A stretch of DNA of 64,000 bases from an uncultured Eubacterium sp. (lineage in GTDB: Bacteria; Bacillota; Clostridia; Lachnospirales; Lachnospiraceae), in assembly GCF_937958975.1 (NCBI RefSeq), contig NZ_CALGRE010000014.1, positions 59,227 through 123,226 of the forward strand. Direction: 5' to 3'. Position numbers and translations under genes: made by a program. The notes beneath the pieces are model-generated. The model did not search any database, was not told where the DNA came from, and saw nothing but the letters and a program-made list of their open reading frames with translations. Below, piece by piece: positions 54,334-63,949 of the stretch. The first letter of the stretch is position 1. Each line of letters begins with the position of its first letter.

Positions 54334-55506
54334 TTAGTTTATCCTAATACTGTCTTCATCAGAAACCGGTATTACGAGACATAACTCTCCATCAATAGTC
54401 TCTTTTCTGATAGATTCTTTTTTGTCTTCAGTTACTTTGATAATAATATCGCTTCCCATATCATTTACTTCTGCAATTTTTCTGTTTAATTCTTTAATTT
54501 CTTCTTTTAAAAGAATTTTTTCGTTGTTATCCTTCACTGCTTTTACTGCCTGATTCGGTATAATATCTCCCAATAAAGGTAAATCTTCTTTTTGAATTGC
54601 CGAAATATATTCTTTTCCAATCTGTGTTGCTTTACTCTCCTCAATACCGGCATATTCTAATGCACTTTTAATATTTTCTTCACTGACTGTAGTTTCTGGT
54701 TCAGCATCCGAAATTTGAGCCAGTTCAATATTTACAGACTGCATTACGTCTTTTAGTTCCTCTTCGGAAGTTATGTCAGAAACCATACCGCAGAGAACAT
54801 CCTGTTTTTGTGCAAACGTTAATTTTTCACGGCATCCAAGAATATCCTCGATTAATTCCCTGTGCGGATTTTTGCTGTCAGCCGTATACATCAGTATCGA
54901 ATGGATGTCACTGCTTCTGTCATTAAATGCCGGAAATACGAATCCTGTCTCCGGCATCCCAACCATCCACTCCCGATTTAAGGTTCCTATGCGCTTATCC
55001 GTCTTATGGTAGCCCAACCCCGGCTTAGATAGTATCATTGGGCAGATAGCACATATTATGTACTCATACACTTCTTCCGACTCATCTAATTTATTGTTAT
55101 CAGACGTTTTTGTCATGACATCATATACATCATGAAATAGTAAAATAAGATAATTTCCAAGAGCATCATATCTATCGATTATCATATCATAAAATGTATG
55201 AAGCAGACCCTCATCTTTTAATCCGCTTTTTTTTAGTCCGAGCAAAAACTGTTGATGTCCTCCCGGCTTTTCTTCTTCCGGTGGGAAATCCAGCTCTAAT
55301 ATATTATTACCAATATTCGTAGACAAAATTTTTTTTGAAATTTCTAAATATTTATAATATTCTTCATCCTCTAAATTGAGAAATATTTCATCCATGTAAA
55401 GAACTTTATTCTTTTCATCATCAACATAACAGCCACACATTTTTGTAAATGTGCAGCTATCTTTTTTTAATCGTCTTCGAAGTTCACCAATAGATTTTTT
55501 ATCCAT
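54334..55506 (-). CDS. DUF4317 domain-containing protein
   Basis: A 390-residue cytoplasmic protein of the DUF4317 family, which is found mainly in Clostridia and has no known function. The N-terminus KKSIGELRRRLKKDSCTFTK followed by GCYVD, and the GTLNREWMVGMPETGFVFPAFNDR stretch near residue 195, are its marks; a coiled-coil lies near 340-352. I place the start at ATG 55506, spaced from AGAGGTG, and not the GTG at 55512 inside that site. It is the last gene before rplU in this transcription direction. Confidence 0.85.
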   Translation of the reverse strand: MDKKSIGELRRRLKKDSCTFTKMCGCYVDDEKNKVLYMDEIFLNLEDEEYYKYLEISKKILSTNIGNNILELDFPPEEEKPGGHQQFLLGLKKSGLKDEGLLHTFYDMIIDRYDALGNYLILLFHDVYDVMTKTSDNNKLDESEEVYEYIICAICPMILSKPGLGYHKTDKRIGTLNREWMVGMPETGFVFPAFNDRSSDIHSILMYTADSKNPHRELIEDILGCREKLTFAQKQDVLCGMVSDITSEEELKDVMQSVNIELAQISDAEPETTVSEENIKSALEYAGIEESKATQIGKEYISAIQKEDLPLLGDIIPNQAVKAVKDNNEKILLKEEIKELNRKIAEVNDMGSDIIIKVTEDKKESIRKETIDGELCLVIPVSDEDSIRIN

Positions 55507-55525
55507 ATTCACCTCTTTATTCTAT

Positions 55526-56263
55526 TTATTTCTTATCGTTTGTCACATCTCCACTTGCCTTAATATCAATCGGTTCTCCTAAATATTGAGATTCCGGTTT
55601 CCAAATACATTTTCCAAAAGCTTTTACTCTTGCAATGTATTCCCTGAATTTCCAATATGCCATTTTCTTACTGTAATATCGCAAATCTGAGGAGACTCCA
55701 TAAGCTTCGAGTCCAAGACTTTTTGCAATATATAATGCCCTATACAGATGATACTTCTGTGTGACAATTACAACTTTTTTTACTCCAAATATTTCTTTTG
55801 CGCGGTACATTGTGTCATAGGTTTCAAATCCTGCATGGTCCATAAAGATATCTTCCGATGGAATACCTTCGTCTATCGCATATTTTTTCATAACATTCAC
55901 TTCGTCATATTCTTTTCTTCCATGGTCACCGGACATTATTATTTTATTTGCGGCATTTTCATTATAAAGTCTATCACCAATAATAATTCTGTCTTCCAGC
56001 ATTTTTGTCGGTGTATTATCATTTCTCACACCTGCACCAAGAACAATAATGCAATCCGCCCCTAAATCTTTTGCCTCATCCAACGATAATATATTATCTT
56101 TTACACTGCCTGTCATATACAAATTAATCCCTGTAACAGATAAAACAAGAAGTACGCACAAAAATATAATCCAGAAAATTATTTTGATAATCAACTTTTT
56201 AACTCCCTTTTTGGTTTTGACAGAATTATTGTTCTTTTCCGACTGTTTATCAATATTTTTCAT
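55526..56263 (-). CDS. SanA/YdcF-like DUF218 membrane protein
   Basis: A 245-residue protein with one membrane segment (about 24-50, KLIIKIIFWIIFLCVLLVLSV) and a DUF218 domain (about 66-215) with ADCIIVLGAGV, a run ending SGDHGRKEYDEVNVMKKYA and TQKYHLYRALYIAKSLGL. E. coli SanA is linked to envelope barrier function; ElyC and YdcF relatives take part in envelope polymer metabolism. The exact role is unknown. AGAGGA precedes the ATG. It follows the response regulator by 18 bases. Confidence 0.85.
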   Translation of the reverse strand: MKNIDKQSEKNNNSVKTKKGVKKLIIKIIFWIIFLCVLLVLSVTGINLYMTGSVKDNILSLDEAKDLGADCIIVLGAGVRNDNTPTKMLEDRIIIGDRLYNENAANKIIMSGDHGRKEYDEVNVMKKYAIDEGIPSEDIFMDHAGFETYDTMYRAKEIFGVKKVVIVTQKYHLYRALYIAKSLGLEAYGVSSDLRYYSKKMAYWKFREYIARVKAFGKCIWKPESQYLGEPIDIKASGDVTNDKK

Positions 56264-56281
56264 ATGTCTTATCCTCTTATT

Positions 56282-57727
56282 TTATCCTAAATTATTTCTA
56301 TACTGTGATGGTGTAAGACCTGTTATACTCTTAAAAGTCTTCATGAAATGTTTCTCATGGTCATATCCTACAGCCTGCGATATCTCATTTACCTTCATAT
56401 CTGTCTCTGTCAAAAGTTTTTTCGCCTCGCCAACTCTGATATTTTTTAGGTAATTTACAAAATTTGTGCCTGTATATTGTTTAAATGTAAATGAAAACAA
56501 TGAATAATTCATAGAAATATAATTGGAAACTACAGCCATATTTAAGTCAGTTGCGTAATTTTCTTTAATATACTCAATAGCTTTCTGCATTTTTAGATTT
56601 GCCTTATGCTCATCTACATCCTTACAGACAAGTTCATCAAAATGTTTAATCCATTCAGTGACAACCCGCATATAATCATCAATGGTTTCGAATGCATAAA
56701 GATTTCTCAAAGCAATCACATCCTCTTCTTTGTTTTCAAGTACATTTTTATAAACTTTCATTGTCGTTTTTATAATAATTTTCATCTGTTCCTGAAATTC
56801 ATTAATATTATACTTACCTAATTTTACACCTTCAGAAAAAGATTCCAGCTGTGATAATGCTTCTTCTAATTTGTTGGAACAAATTAAATTAGCAGTCTGC
56901 ATCATAAATTTAACACCATATTCAAAATCTTTCGGAAGGTCTTTAAATCCATCGGCATCAACTATCTTCTGACATTTTTCAAATGAAAATCTTCTCATCT
57001 GTGCAGCCTCACAAAATGCCTGCTTTACATCAAAAAAGTTACTATATACAAGACTAACCCCCACATAATAATGGGATAGTTTATTTTTAACATCCTCATA
57101 ATATTTTGCATCTGTAATAATAAAATTTAACGAATCCCGACCTTGAACATAAAAATACTTATCTTCTTCTGTAAATTCTCTCTCATCTTCTTTTGCACTA
57201 AAGCAAAATACTGCATAGTTTTCAAATGGAATATATTTTCTTATGGAATAGCATATATTCTCAATCTCGTCACTCGAAATATCATCATTAAAAATCATAT
57301 ATTTTAATTGCTGAAATGCTACATTACGCTCTTCAACATATGCTTCTTCGCGTTTTTCCAATTCATTTTCGAATTTTAATAATGTTTCTGTGATTTTTTT
57401 TCTGTCAACGGGTTTTAAAATATACTCTTTTACACCATTTCTCAACATACCCACAGCATATTCAAAATCATCAAATCCACTGACGGCGGCAATAAGAGGT
57501 TTCTGATTTAATTTGCCTATCTCTTCTACCAGAGTAATACCATCCATTTTAGGCATTCTGATATCTGTAAACATAATATCAATCTCTCTATTTTTGAGTA
57601 TTTCAAGTGCTGCTTCGCCATTATTGCATTCAATTATTTCATCAATTTCAACACCACTGCGCTTAATTATCGATTTAATCCCCTGTCGAATAAGCTTTTC
57701 ATCTTCCACTAACAATAAAGTTCTCAT
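56282..57727 (-). CDS. YesN-like response regulator (REC plus AraC-type DNA-binding domain)
   Basis: A 481-residue response regulator. The receiver domain (1-120) has the phospho-acceptor Asp55 (FTDIRMPKMDG) and Lys in EYILKPVD near 105. A central helical region (about 150-370) resembles the YesN-type linker. The C-terminal AraC-type helix-turn-helix pair (about 385-481) ends in HEKHFMKTFKSITGLTPSQYR. The ATG overlaps the kinase stop (ATGA), so the pair is translationally coupled. It probably controls a sugar-uptake system, as YesMN pairs do; no transporter permease is adjacent. Confidence 0.93.
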   Translation of the reverse strand: MRTLLLVEDEKLIRQGIKSIIKRSGVEIDEIIECNNGEAALEILKNREIDIMFTDIRMPKMDGITLVEEIGKLNQKPLIAAVSGFDDFEYAVGMLRNGVKEYILKPVDRKKITETLLKFENELEKREEAYVEERNVAFQQLKYMIFNDDISSDEIENICYSIRKYIPFENYAVFCFSAKEDEREFTEEDKYFYVQGRDSLNFIITDAKYYEDVKNKLSHYYVGVSLVYSNFFDVKQAFCEAAQMRRFSFEKCQKIVDADGFKDLPKDFEYGVKFMMQTANLICSNKLEEALSQLESFSEGVKLGKYNINEFQEQMKIIIKTTMKVYKNVLENKEEDVIALRNLYAFETIDDYMRVVTEWIKHFDELVCKDVDEHKANLKMQKAIEYIKENYATDLNMAVVSNYISMNYSLFSFTFKQYTGTNFVNYLKNIRVGEAKKLLTETDMKVNEISQAVGYDHEKHFMKTFKSITGLTPSQYRNNLG

Positions 57728-59511
57728 AAATTAATCTCCTTGTCTAATGGTATTTGTATCAGCACCTTTGTATAGACACCTTCTTTAGAAAAAATTTGCA
57801 GACCATACTCTGACCCGAAATACATTTTGATACGTTGTGAAACATTATAAAGTGCACGTCCATGCTCTTTACTGTCATCAACACCTTCTGTTGCATTGAT
57901 ACGTTCTCTAAGTTCATTCAGTGTCTGTTCTGACATTCCTACACCTGCATCCGATACCTCAATATTTACAATATTATCTATGGCAAATGCTTTAATATAA
58001 ATATATGTGTCCTCTGCAATGTTTTCAATTCCATGATAAACAGAATTTTCGACTAAGGGCTGTAAGGACATTTTAGGTATTCTTAATGACATATATTCTT
58101 TTGGAATATTGAGCGATAAATATATTTCATAATCAAATCTCAAATTTAATAAATTCAGATAATTTTTTATATATTTTATCTCTTCTTCTAATTCTACCAT
58201 ACCTGATGTCCATTTCATACTATATCTGAACATTTGTCCCAAAGAAGTGATTGCGTCTGAAATTTCAAACTCTTCCTTAATTTCTGCCATCATTTTAATT
58301 GTCTCTAAAACATTATACATAAAATGAGCATTAATTTGATTCTGTAAAGATTTAATTTCCGCGTTTTTAACCAAAAGCTGCCTTCTCGTGTTTTCTTCGT
58401 TCAGATTTTCTAAAGAAGAAATCATTTTATTAATCTGTTTTCCAAGGGCTGAGATTTCGTCGTTTCCATGTTCAGGCAATCTGATATTTTTTCCGTCTTT
58501 AATTTTACTTACCTCAGAAGTCAGTGTGTTAAAACGTTTAAAAATATTTCTAATTGAAATTACAACAATTATTATAAATACCAACATGGAAATAAATACA
58601 ACAAAAATATATGGCATCTGACTTCTATAATAAGAATCAACACTATCTTCCATTCCTTTAACATGAATGAACGTCCCTTTTAATGACGGCATCTCCCTGA
58701 CAGAAACAATACTATCCTCTTTGTTAAATACAGACAAAAAAGAACTCTGCTTATTGTATTTGATATAATTTAACAGTTTTTCCCGGTTTATGTTCCATGT
58801 CTCTCTTTGGAAATCAGAACAATATAAAACACCGTTATTATCAATAAAGCAGCTAAATTCATCATCATTATCATTATAGTAGTTTGTAAACAAATTTTCC
58901 AGTGACGTTGAAACTTCCAAAACAGCAAGAAGTTTTCCATTATCATCCTTAATCTCACTGATAAGACCGGCAAGATGAAGATTTTTATTTATACTCTCCA
59001 AAAAAACTTTGTCGAGATAATCAATCTGCCATTCGTTGTCCCGATAGTTACCAGCCCACTCCATATGTTTCATTCTGTCAATCCGATAAAAACATGGCTT
59101 TTTCTCTGTGATATCCGCATTGACAAACATTCGAATCTGATATAGATAAGGGTTTACATTTGTCATATTATCAATGGATGCTATTTCATTATTATAAAAA
59201 TCAATTTTTTCAATTGAACTTAATTCACCGCCGTTTTGTCTCAATTGAATATATTCTTTGATAGTAGCATTCCGGGAAACAACTTGTTTTGCCAAGTTAC
59301 ATACTTCCTGGACGCTGGCAACATTGGCATCAAGTGCTTCCATATATGCTTTCTCATCATTCAATGCAATATCTTTTGCATTTCCTGTCATATTTAAGAA
59401 CATAACTCCTGTCCATAAAACAGCACACATTAAAATAAAAGTTATAATAATAATTATAATTTTACCACTCAAAGACACATTATGCTTTTTTACTGCTCTT
59501 ATTTTTATCAT
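57724..59511 (-). CDS. YesM-like sensor histidine kinase
   Basis: A 595-residue kinase with two membrane segments, about 15-38 and 298-320, enclosing a large extracytoplasmic sensor domain of some 260 residues. A HAMP domain (about 323-375), the His_kinase domain with the phospho-acceptor His396 (QINAHFMYNVLE, where most members have QINPHFLYNTLE) and a HATPase domain (VENSVYHGIEN near 470, SDAGVGMSEQ near 510) follow. It overlaps the solute-binding protein gene and the regulator gene by four bases each. Confidence 0.93.
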   Translation of the reverse strand: MIKIRAVKKHNVSLSGKIIIIIITFILMCAVLWTGVMFLNMTGNAKDIALNDEKAYMEALDANVASVQEVCNLAKQVVSRNATIKEYIQLRQNGGELSSIEKIDFYNNEIASIDNMTNVNPYLYQIRMFVNADITEKKPCFYRIDRMKHMEWAGNYRDNEWQIDYLDKVFLESINKNLHLAGLISEIKDDNGKLLAVLEVSTSLENLFTNYYNDNDDEFSCFIDNNGVLYCSDFQRETWNINREKLLNYIKYNKQSSFLSVFNKEDSIVSVREMPSLKGTFIHVKGMEDSVDSYYRSQMPYIFVVFISMLVFIIIVVISIRNIFKRFNTLTSEVSKIKDGKNIRLPEHGNDEISALGKQINKMISSLENLNEENTRRQLLVKNAEIKSLQNQINAHFMYNVLETIKMMAEIKEEFEISDAITSLGQMFRYSMKWTSGMVELEEEIKYIKNYLNLLNLRFDYEIYLSLNIPKEYMSLRIPKMSLQPLVENSVYHGIENIAEDTYIYIKAFAIDNIVNIEVSDAGVGMSEQTLNELRERINATEGVDDSKEHGRALYNVSQRIKMYFGSEYGLQIFSKEGVYTKVLIQIPLDKEINL

Positions 59512-61094
59512 TGTTTATTTAAACCTAATTTTTCTATATTTTCTTTTATCTGCAATGTTAAAGCTTTTAATACTCTGTCATATCCTATTTTATAACGTTC
59601 CGACATAAATTGATTATAAATTTTATCAAATTGTTTATCTGTTTTTGCAAGTAATAATTCAGGTAAAATTTTCCCCCATGCTTTTTCTGTCTTATTTTTT
59701 ATTTTCCCAACATCTGTATCTGAACTAAAAGATATCGTATACTGTCCCACATACGTCGTATATGGATAGGTCCACTGCTTCAACTGCGTTACAGGATTAC
59801 TATCATCATCTTTAATCCATGCAGATGCCATTGCATCATTTTGCAACATCCAATAACACGAATCCGCACCATATTCACTGTCATACTTTTCTCTATCTGA
59901 ATATAAAATTTTCTTTACATTATTTTTTATTTCGGGTATGCCTTCTGAATTATAGTCCCATGTTTTTCCCTCGATTCCGAGCCATGTCATTTTCTGTCCA
60001 TCTTCACTTAATAGATATGTGATTAATTTTATTGCTTTTTCAGGATTTTTGCAATTTTTTGATATCATAGTGATGGTCCATCCATTGATACTTGTTCCGG
60101 GAAGTGTATAGTCATCACCGTTAAGATTTTTTGGTCCGTCTACCGCAATATAAATACTTTCAGGATTTTTAGCGTATAAAGCTTTTTCCTGATCTGCTAA
60201 ATCAGTATATTGATATATCATACAAAAATACTGTCCATTGTTTATTTTTTCTGACATCTGTGTTCTTGTATCAATAAATATTTCATCTTTTAATAAGCCT
60301 TCACTGCCTAGTCTTCTAAAAGCTTTTAACCATGTTATATAGTCTGTATTTTTGAGACGGTCTATTGCATTTCCATTGTCATCAACGTAAGGAACAGCCA
60401 AAAAATCCATTAAATAATTATCAAATGAGTCGCTTCCAATATCATTAAATTCCGTACAACCTACCGGTATCATGTCATGACCATCAATTGTTGGAAACAT
60501 TTTCGCTGCTTTTTCCACAGCGGCAACAAAACCCTCAGGTGTTGTCATATCCGGACTACCGATTGCCTCGTATATATCCTTTCTCACAAGAAATGTTTCG
60601 TTTGAAGCAAGATTGTCATATTTGTCATAGTCTGACGGCGAACACGCTGAATTGGGATAACCGTAAAGATGACCATCCTCTTTTGTATGCCATTTTACTA
60701 CCTCGTCATTTATAACGTTATAAAAATATGTATCATATTCATCTGCCAGTTTATCTAAAGCATAAACCTTTTTTTCATTAATCATCTCGCCTATTTCTGT
60801 TTCCCACCAGCCAAGAGTAATAAGGTCCGGCAGTGAATCGGATGCAATCATGGAATCCAGCTTTTCGTTAGGGTCACCTGTAGGTGTGACAAATGTAATA
60901 TCACACCCCGTTTTTTCCGTAATCGCTTTGGAAACCATGTTATTTCCCCATTCTGTATTAAACCAGGAAAAATTAATGTACCATGATAAATTAACTGTTT
61001 CCTTGTTTTCATTATTTGAAGAACACCCACACAAAATTATAGAAAGAATAACAATATAAATAACAAGATTTACAATTCCCAGTTTTTGTTTCAT
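59508..61094 (-). CDS. Extracellular solute-binding lipoprotein
   Basis: A 528-residue family-1-type ABC solute-binding protein. The lipoprotein signal peptide ends at Cys24 (SIILCGCSS). The body has the build of large oligosaccharide-binding proteins (LplA-like), with DSLPDLITLGWW near residue 83, LYGYPN near 145 and GWTITMISKNCKNPEKAIKLI near 360. No ABC permease genes are in the window; the gene is fused in translation with the YesM/YesN pair by ATGA overlaps and also overlaps the stop of rng upstream. It may act mainly as a ligand sensor for the kinase; that is inference. Confidence 0.9.
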   Translation of the reverse strand: MKQKLGIVNLVIYIVILSIILCGCSSNNENKETVNLSWYINFSWFNTEWGNNMVSKAITEKTGCDITFVTPTGDPNEKLDSMIASDSLPDLITLGWWETEIGEMINEKKVYALDKLADEYDTYFYNVINDEVVKWHTKEDGHLYGYPNSACSPSDYDKYDNLASNETFLVRKDIYEAIGSPDMTTPEGFVAAVEKAAKMFPTIDGHDMIPVGCTEFNDIGSDSFDNYLMDFLAVPYVDDNGNAIDRLKNTDYITWLKAFRRLGSEGLLKDEIFIDTRTQMSEKINNGQYFCMIYQYTDLADQEKALYAKNPESIYIAVDGPKNLNGDDYTLPGTSINGWTITMISKNCKNPEKAIKLITYLLSEDGQKMTWLGIEGKTWDYNSEGIPEIKNNVKKILYSDREKYDSEYGADSCYWMLQNDAMASAWIKDDDSNPVTQLKQWTYPYTTYVGQYTISFSSDTDVGKIKNKTEKAWGKILPELLLAKTDKQFDKIYNQFMSERYKIGYDRVLKALTLQIKENIEKLGLNKQ

Positions 61095-62227
61095 TTTATT
61101 TTTACCTCGTTTATAATTTCAGATAAGGGTTTTTCTTTTTTTTGCCTCGTAATTTCCATAAGTCCCAGTTTTGTAAAACCACATACAGTACATTTTTTAT
61201 CATCCCGGCTCACATAAAATTTCATTTTAGTAAGAAGTTCATCATAATTTTTAGGGGATTCCATATTGATAAAATCAATAATAATAATTCCCGAAATATT
61301 TCTTATGCTTATTTGTCTTGCAATTTCTTTTGCCGCTTCCTGATTTATTTTTTCAAAAGTTTTCTCTCTGGAAGAATGAAATTCAGCTTTTCCGGTATTT
61401 ACATCGATAACTGTCATCGCTTCCGTCGGTTCGATAACAATATATGCTCCGGACTTCAGCCAAACATTTTTTGATGTAGCTTCTTTCATAAGATGTCCTA
61501 AAGCGTACTTATTACAAAGACTAATCTTATTTTCATCATTGAATAACACAGGAATATCGTGTTTTTTTAATAAATCTGCAATTTCTGTGTGCTCTGTAAT
61601 GATTTGTCCCCCGAATTTTTTTACAAATTCAGATGTTTTAAGAAGCAATTGACTATTTTCATAGAGAAGTGTCTTTGGTGCGGCAAATTCAAACTTTTTT
61701 AAAATCAGAGAGTATTGCGCCTTTAGTTGTTTTGCCTGGGCAATAATTTCTTCTTTTGTACTATTTTCACTGCCGGTTCTTAAAATAAAACCATAATCTG
61801 TATTTTTGTAATCTTCAAGATAGCATTTTAATATATCTCTTTTACCGGAATCTGTTATTTTCTTTGAAACGCTAATATTTGAATTACCAACGGTCAGTGC
61901 TAATTGATTCCCACCTAAATTAATCTTCCAGGTCAAAAGATAATCTTTTGTTTTTATTTTATCCCCAGTTATCTGAACTAATATTTTATCTCCTGTTTTT
62001 GGCAATTTTTTCATTCCCTTTAAAGGTAGAAAGCCAATATTTCCATCGTAGAAATCGACAAAAGCCGCATTAATATTTTTTACAATATCCTTAACATAAC
62101 CACAATATATATTACCTATCAATGAATTTTTATCTAAATTATAAATCTGCCTGAGCTCGTCATCTATAAATGCAAATCCCAATAAGTGTCCATGATAGAA
62201 ATCACTGATAATAAATTTATTATCCAA
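61091..62227 (-). CDS. rng: Ribonuclease E/G family endoribonuclease
   Basis: A 378-residue Rne/Rng family protein, shorter than E. coli RNase G (489) as the C-terminal part is reduced. It has an embedded S1 domain (about 35-95, GNIYCGYVKDIVKNINAAF), the DNase-I-like domain with the metal-binding Asp in VIDVNTGKAEF near 275 and the second in IIIIDFINMES near 318, and a zinc-link cysteine pair CTVCGF near 346. It processes rRNA and mRNA. It overlaps the upstream DUF2344 gene by eight bases and the downstream lipoprotein gene by four. The order radical SAM-DUF2344-rng is conserved. Confidence 0.92.
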   Translation of the reverse strand: MDNKFIISDFYHGHLLGFAFIDDELRQIYNLDKNSLIGNIYCGYVKDIVKNINAAFVDFYDGNIGFLPLKGMKKLPKTGDKILVQITGDKIKTKDYLLTWKINLGGNQLALTVGNSNISVSKKITDSGKRDILKCYLEDYKNTDYGFILRTGSENSTKEEIIAQAKQLKAQYSLILKKFEFAAPKTLLYENSQLLLKTSEFVKKFGGQIITEHTEIADLLKKHDIPVLFNDENKISLCNKYALGHLMKEATSKNVWLKSGAYIVIEPTEAMTVIDVNTGKAEFHSSREKTFEKINQEAAKEIARQISIRNISGIIIIDFINMESPKNYDELLTKMKFYVSRDDKKCTVCGFTKLGLMEITRQKKEKPLSEIINEVKIK

Positions 62228-62903
62228 GAGTACCTCCTATGTTCTGTCCAATATCATCTAAGGACACCAGCCTCTCATTTTCCATACAGTACATATCCAA
62301 ACGTTCATACACAATCGGAGCAGAAATATTCACACCGGTAAATCTTGACAATGCGTCTATGACCAGTTCCGGTTTTAAATTTTGAACACTTCCCTGTGCC
62401 AGTTTTATAAAGATACCGTCTCCCCTTCTTTTCATTTCATAGATAAGCGGACGTATATTTACCTCTTTTTCACTTTTTTTCGTTTTTTTGATAACATAAA
62501 TTTCATTCTGCCTGATAAATCTATCAATATCTGACTTGGAAAATATGTCTGTATAAATCATATAATCAGCAGCCGCAACAATTGACATGGCATTTTTCGC
62601 ATGTTCCGGAAGTAATTTATAACTTAAGACTTCAACGCCTTCTACATTTTGTTGATTAATTCTTTTCATTGATTCCTTAGAGGAGTATGTACTTTTTACT
62701 TCTAAATCAAAATATTCTCCCTGACTTAATACCCCTACACTTAAAGGGGCTGCAAAGGACATCTTCTGATGGGGAGAAAATCCCTCTGAGTAGGCGACAT
62801 CAATCTCTGCACGGCGCATGACTTTCTGAAAATACCGAACCATATCGAGATGCCCGATAAATTTCATTTGTCCCTGTTTTGAAAAGCGTATTCTAATTTT
62901 CAT
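62220..62903 (-). CDS. DUF2344 protein (TIGR03936 family), partner of the radical SAM protein
   Basis: A 227-residue protein beginning MKIRIRFSKQGQMKFIGHLD and including RRAEIDVAYSEGFSPHQKMSFA, the hallmarks of DUF2344. The family is always linked to, or fused with, the B12-binding radical SAM TIGR03960 protein, and its role is unknown. I place the start at 62903, preceded by GGAGGAGG; the upstream ATG at 62936 lies within the radical SAM frame. The gene overlaps the radical SAM gene by 11 bases and rng by 8. Confidence 0.9.
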   Translation of the reverse strand: MKIRIRFSKQGQMKFIGHLDMVRYFQKVMRRAEIDVAYSEGFSPHQKMSFAAPLSVGVLSQGEYFDLEVKSTYSSKESMKRINQQNVEGVEVLSYKLLPEHAKNAMSIVAAADYMIYTDIFSKSDIDRFIRQNEIYVIKKTKKSEKEVNIRPLIYEMKRRGDGIFIKLAQGSVQNLKPELVIDALSRFTGVNISAPIVYERLDMYCMENERLVSLDDIGQNIGGTLG

Positions 62904-63949
62904 GACAGATACCTCCTCCAAAAGATGCCGCTCCACAACCGGAACATTTCATTCTGCAATTTGGAGTCACTCTTTCCTCTTTGGCATTATGCCATTCTTT
63001 TAAAAGGAAATTTTTCGTTACTCCTGTATCTATGAAATCCCAAGGGAAAATTTCGTTATCTTTTCTCTCTCTTGTAACATAAAAATTGATATCTACCCCA
63101 GTCTCTCTGATAGCTTCCTGCCATAATTCTTCGTTATGAAATTCTGACCATGCATCATAGATTCCGCCTTTTTGATAAACATACAATATTGTTTGAGATA
63201 ATTTTCTATCCCCTCTTGCCAATAATCCCTCTAAAACACTAATATCCGATTCATGCCAGTTGTATTTAATACTCTTTCGGTTCAAAAGTGTTTTCATCTT
63301 ATCATTTACCTGATGTGCTTTATCTAAAAACTCTTTTGCAGTACACATGGATGCCCATTGAAATGGTGTAAAAGGCTTTGGCACAAAGAAAGAAGTGCTC
63401 GCAGTAATCTGACATTTACCTTGTCTCTTTTCTTTGGGAACTGTCTCATAATATAATTCAGCAATTTTCTCGCATAAATCCATAATTCCATCTACATCTT
63501 CTGTCGTCTCTGTAGGTTGTCCTAACATAAAATAAAGTTTAACTTTATTCCAACCACCTAAGAAAGCCTGCTTGGAACCGTTTAAGATGTCTTCCTCTGT
63601 CAATCCTTTATTGATGACATTTCTCATTCTCTGTGTACCTGCCTCCGGTGCAAAAGTAATGGAGCTTTTCTTTACATCCTGTACTTTACTCATGACATCA
63701 AGTGAAAAAGCATCAATTCTCAAAGATGGCAATGATATATTTATATTTTTAGATTTGCATTCTTCTATCAGAAAATCAATTAACTCCTGTAACTCGCTAT
63801 AATCACTTGTACTGAGTGAACTCAAAGAAATCTCATCATGTCCCGTAGACTTTAACATTGTCTTTGCCAAATATTTTAGTTTATCTAAGCTTTTTTCTCT
63901 GAGAGGTTTATAGACAGAACCTGCCTGACAAAATCTGCATTCTCTGATA
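62893..63949 (-). CDS. B12-binding-type radical SAM protein (TIGR03960), C-terminal part, cut by the sequence end
   Basis: Only the C-terminal part is present. The genomic reading begins IRECRFCQAGSVYKPLREKS, which has the second and third cysteines of the CxxxCxxC radical SAM motif; the first cysteine would fall exactly at the junction with adapter sequence. SSLSTSDYSELQEL, RIDAFSLDVM, FAPEAGTQRMRNVINKG, the FYVTRERKDNEIFPWDFID segment and the C-terminal CRMKCSGCGAASFGG cysteines are typical. The apparent start at 63966 (GTG, MCSSDL) is adapter-derived and false. The N-terminal B12-binding domain is missing. Confidence 0.92.
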
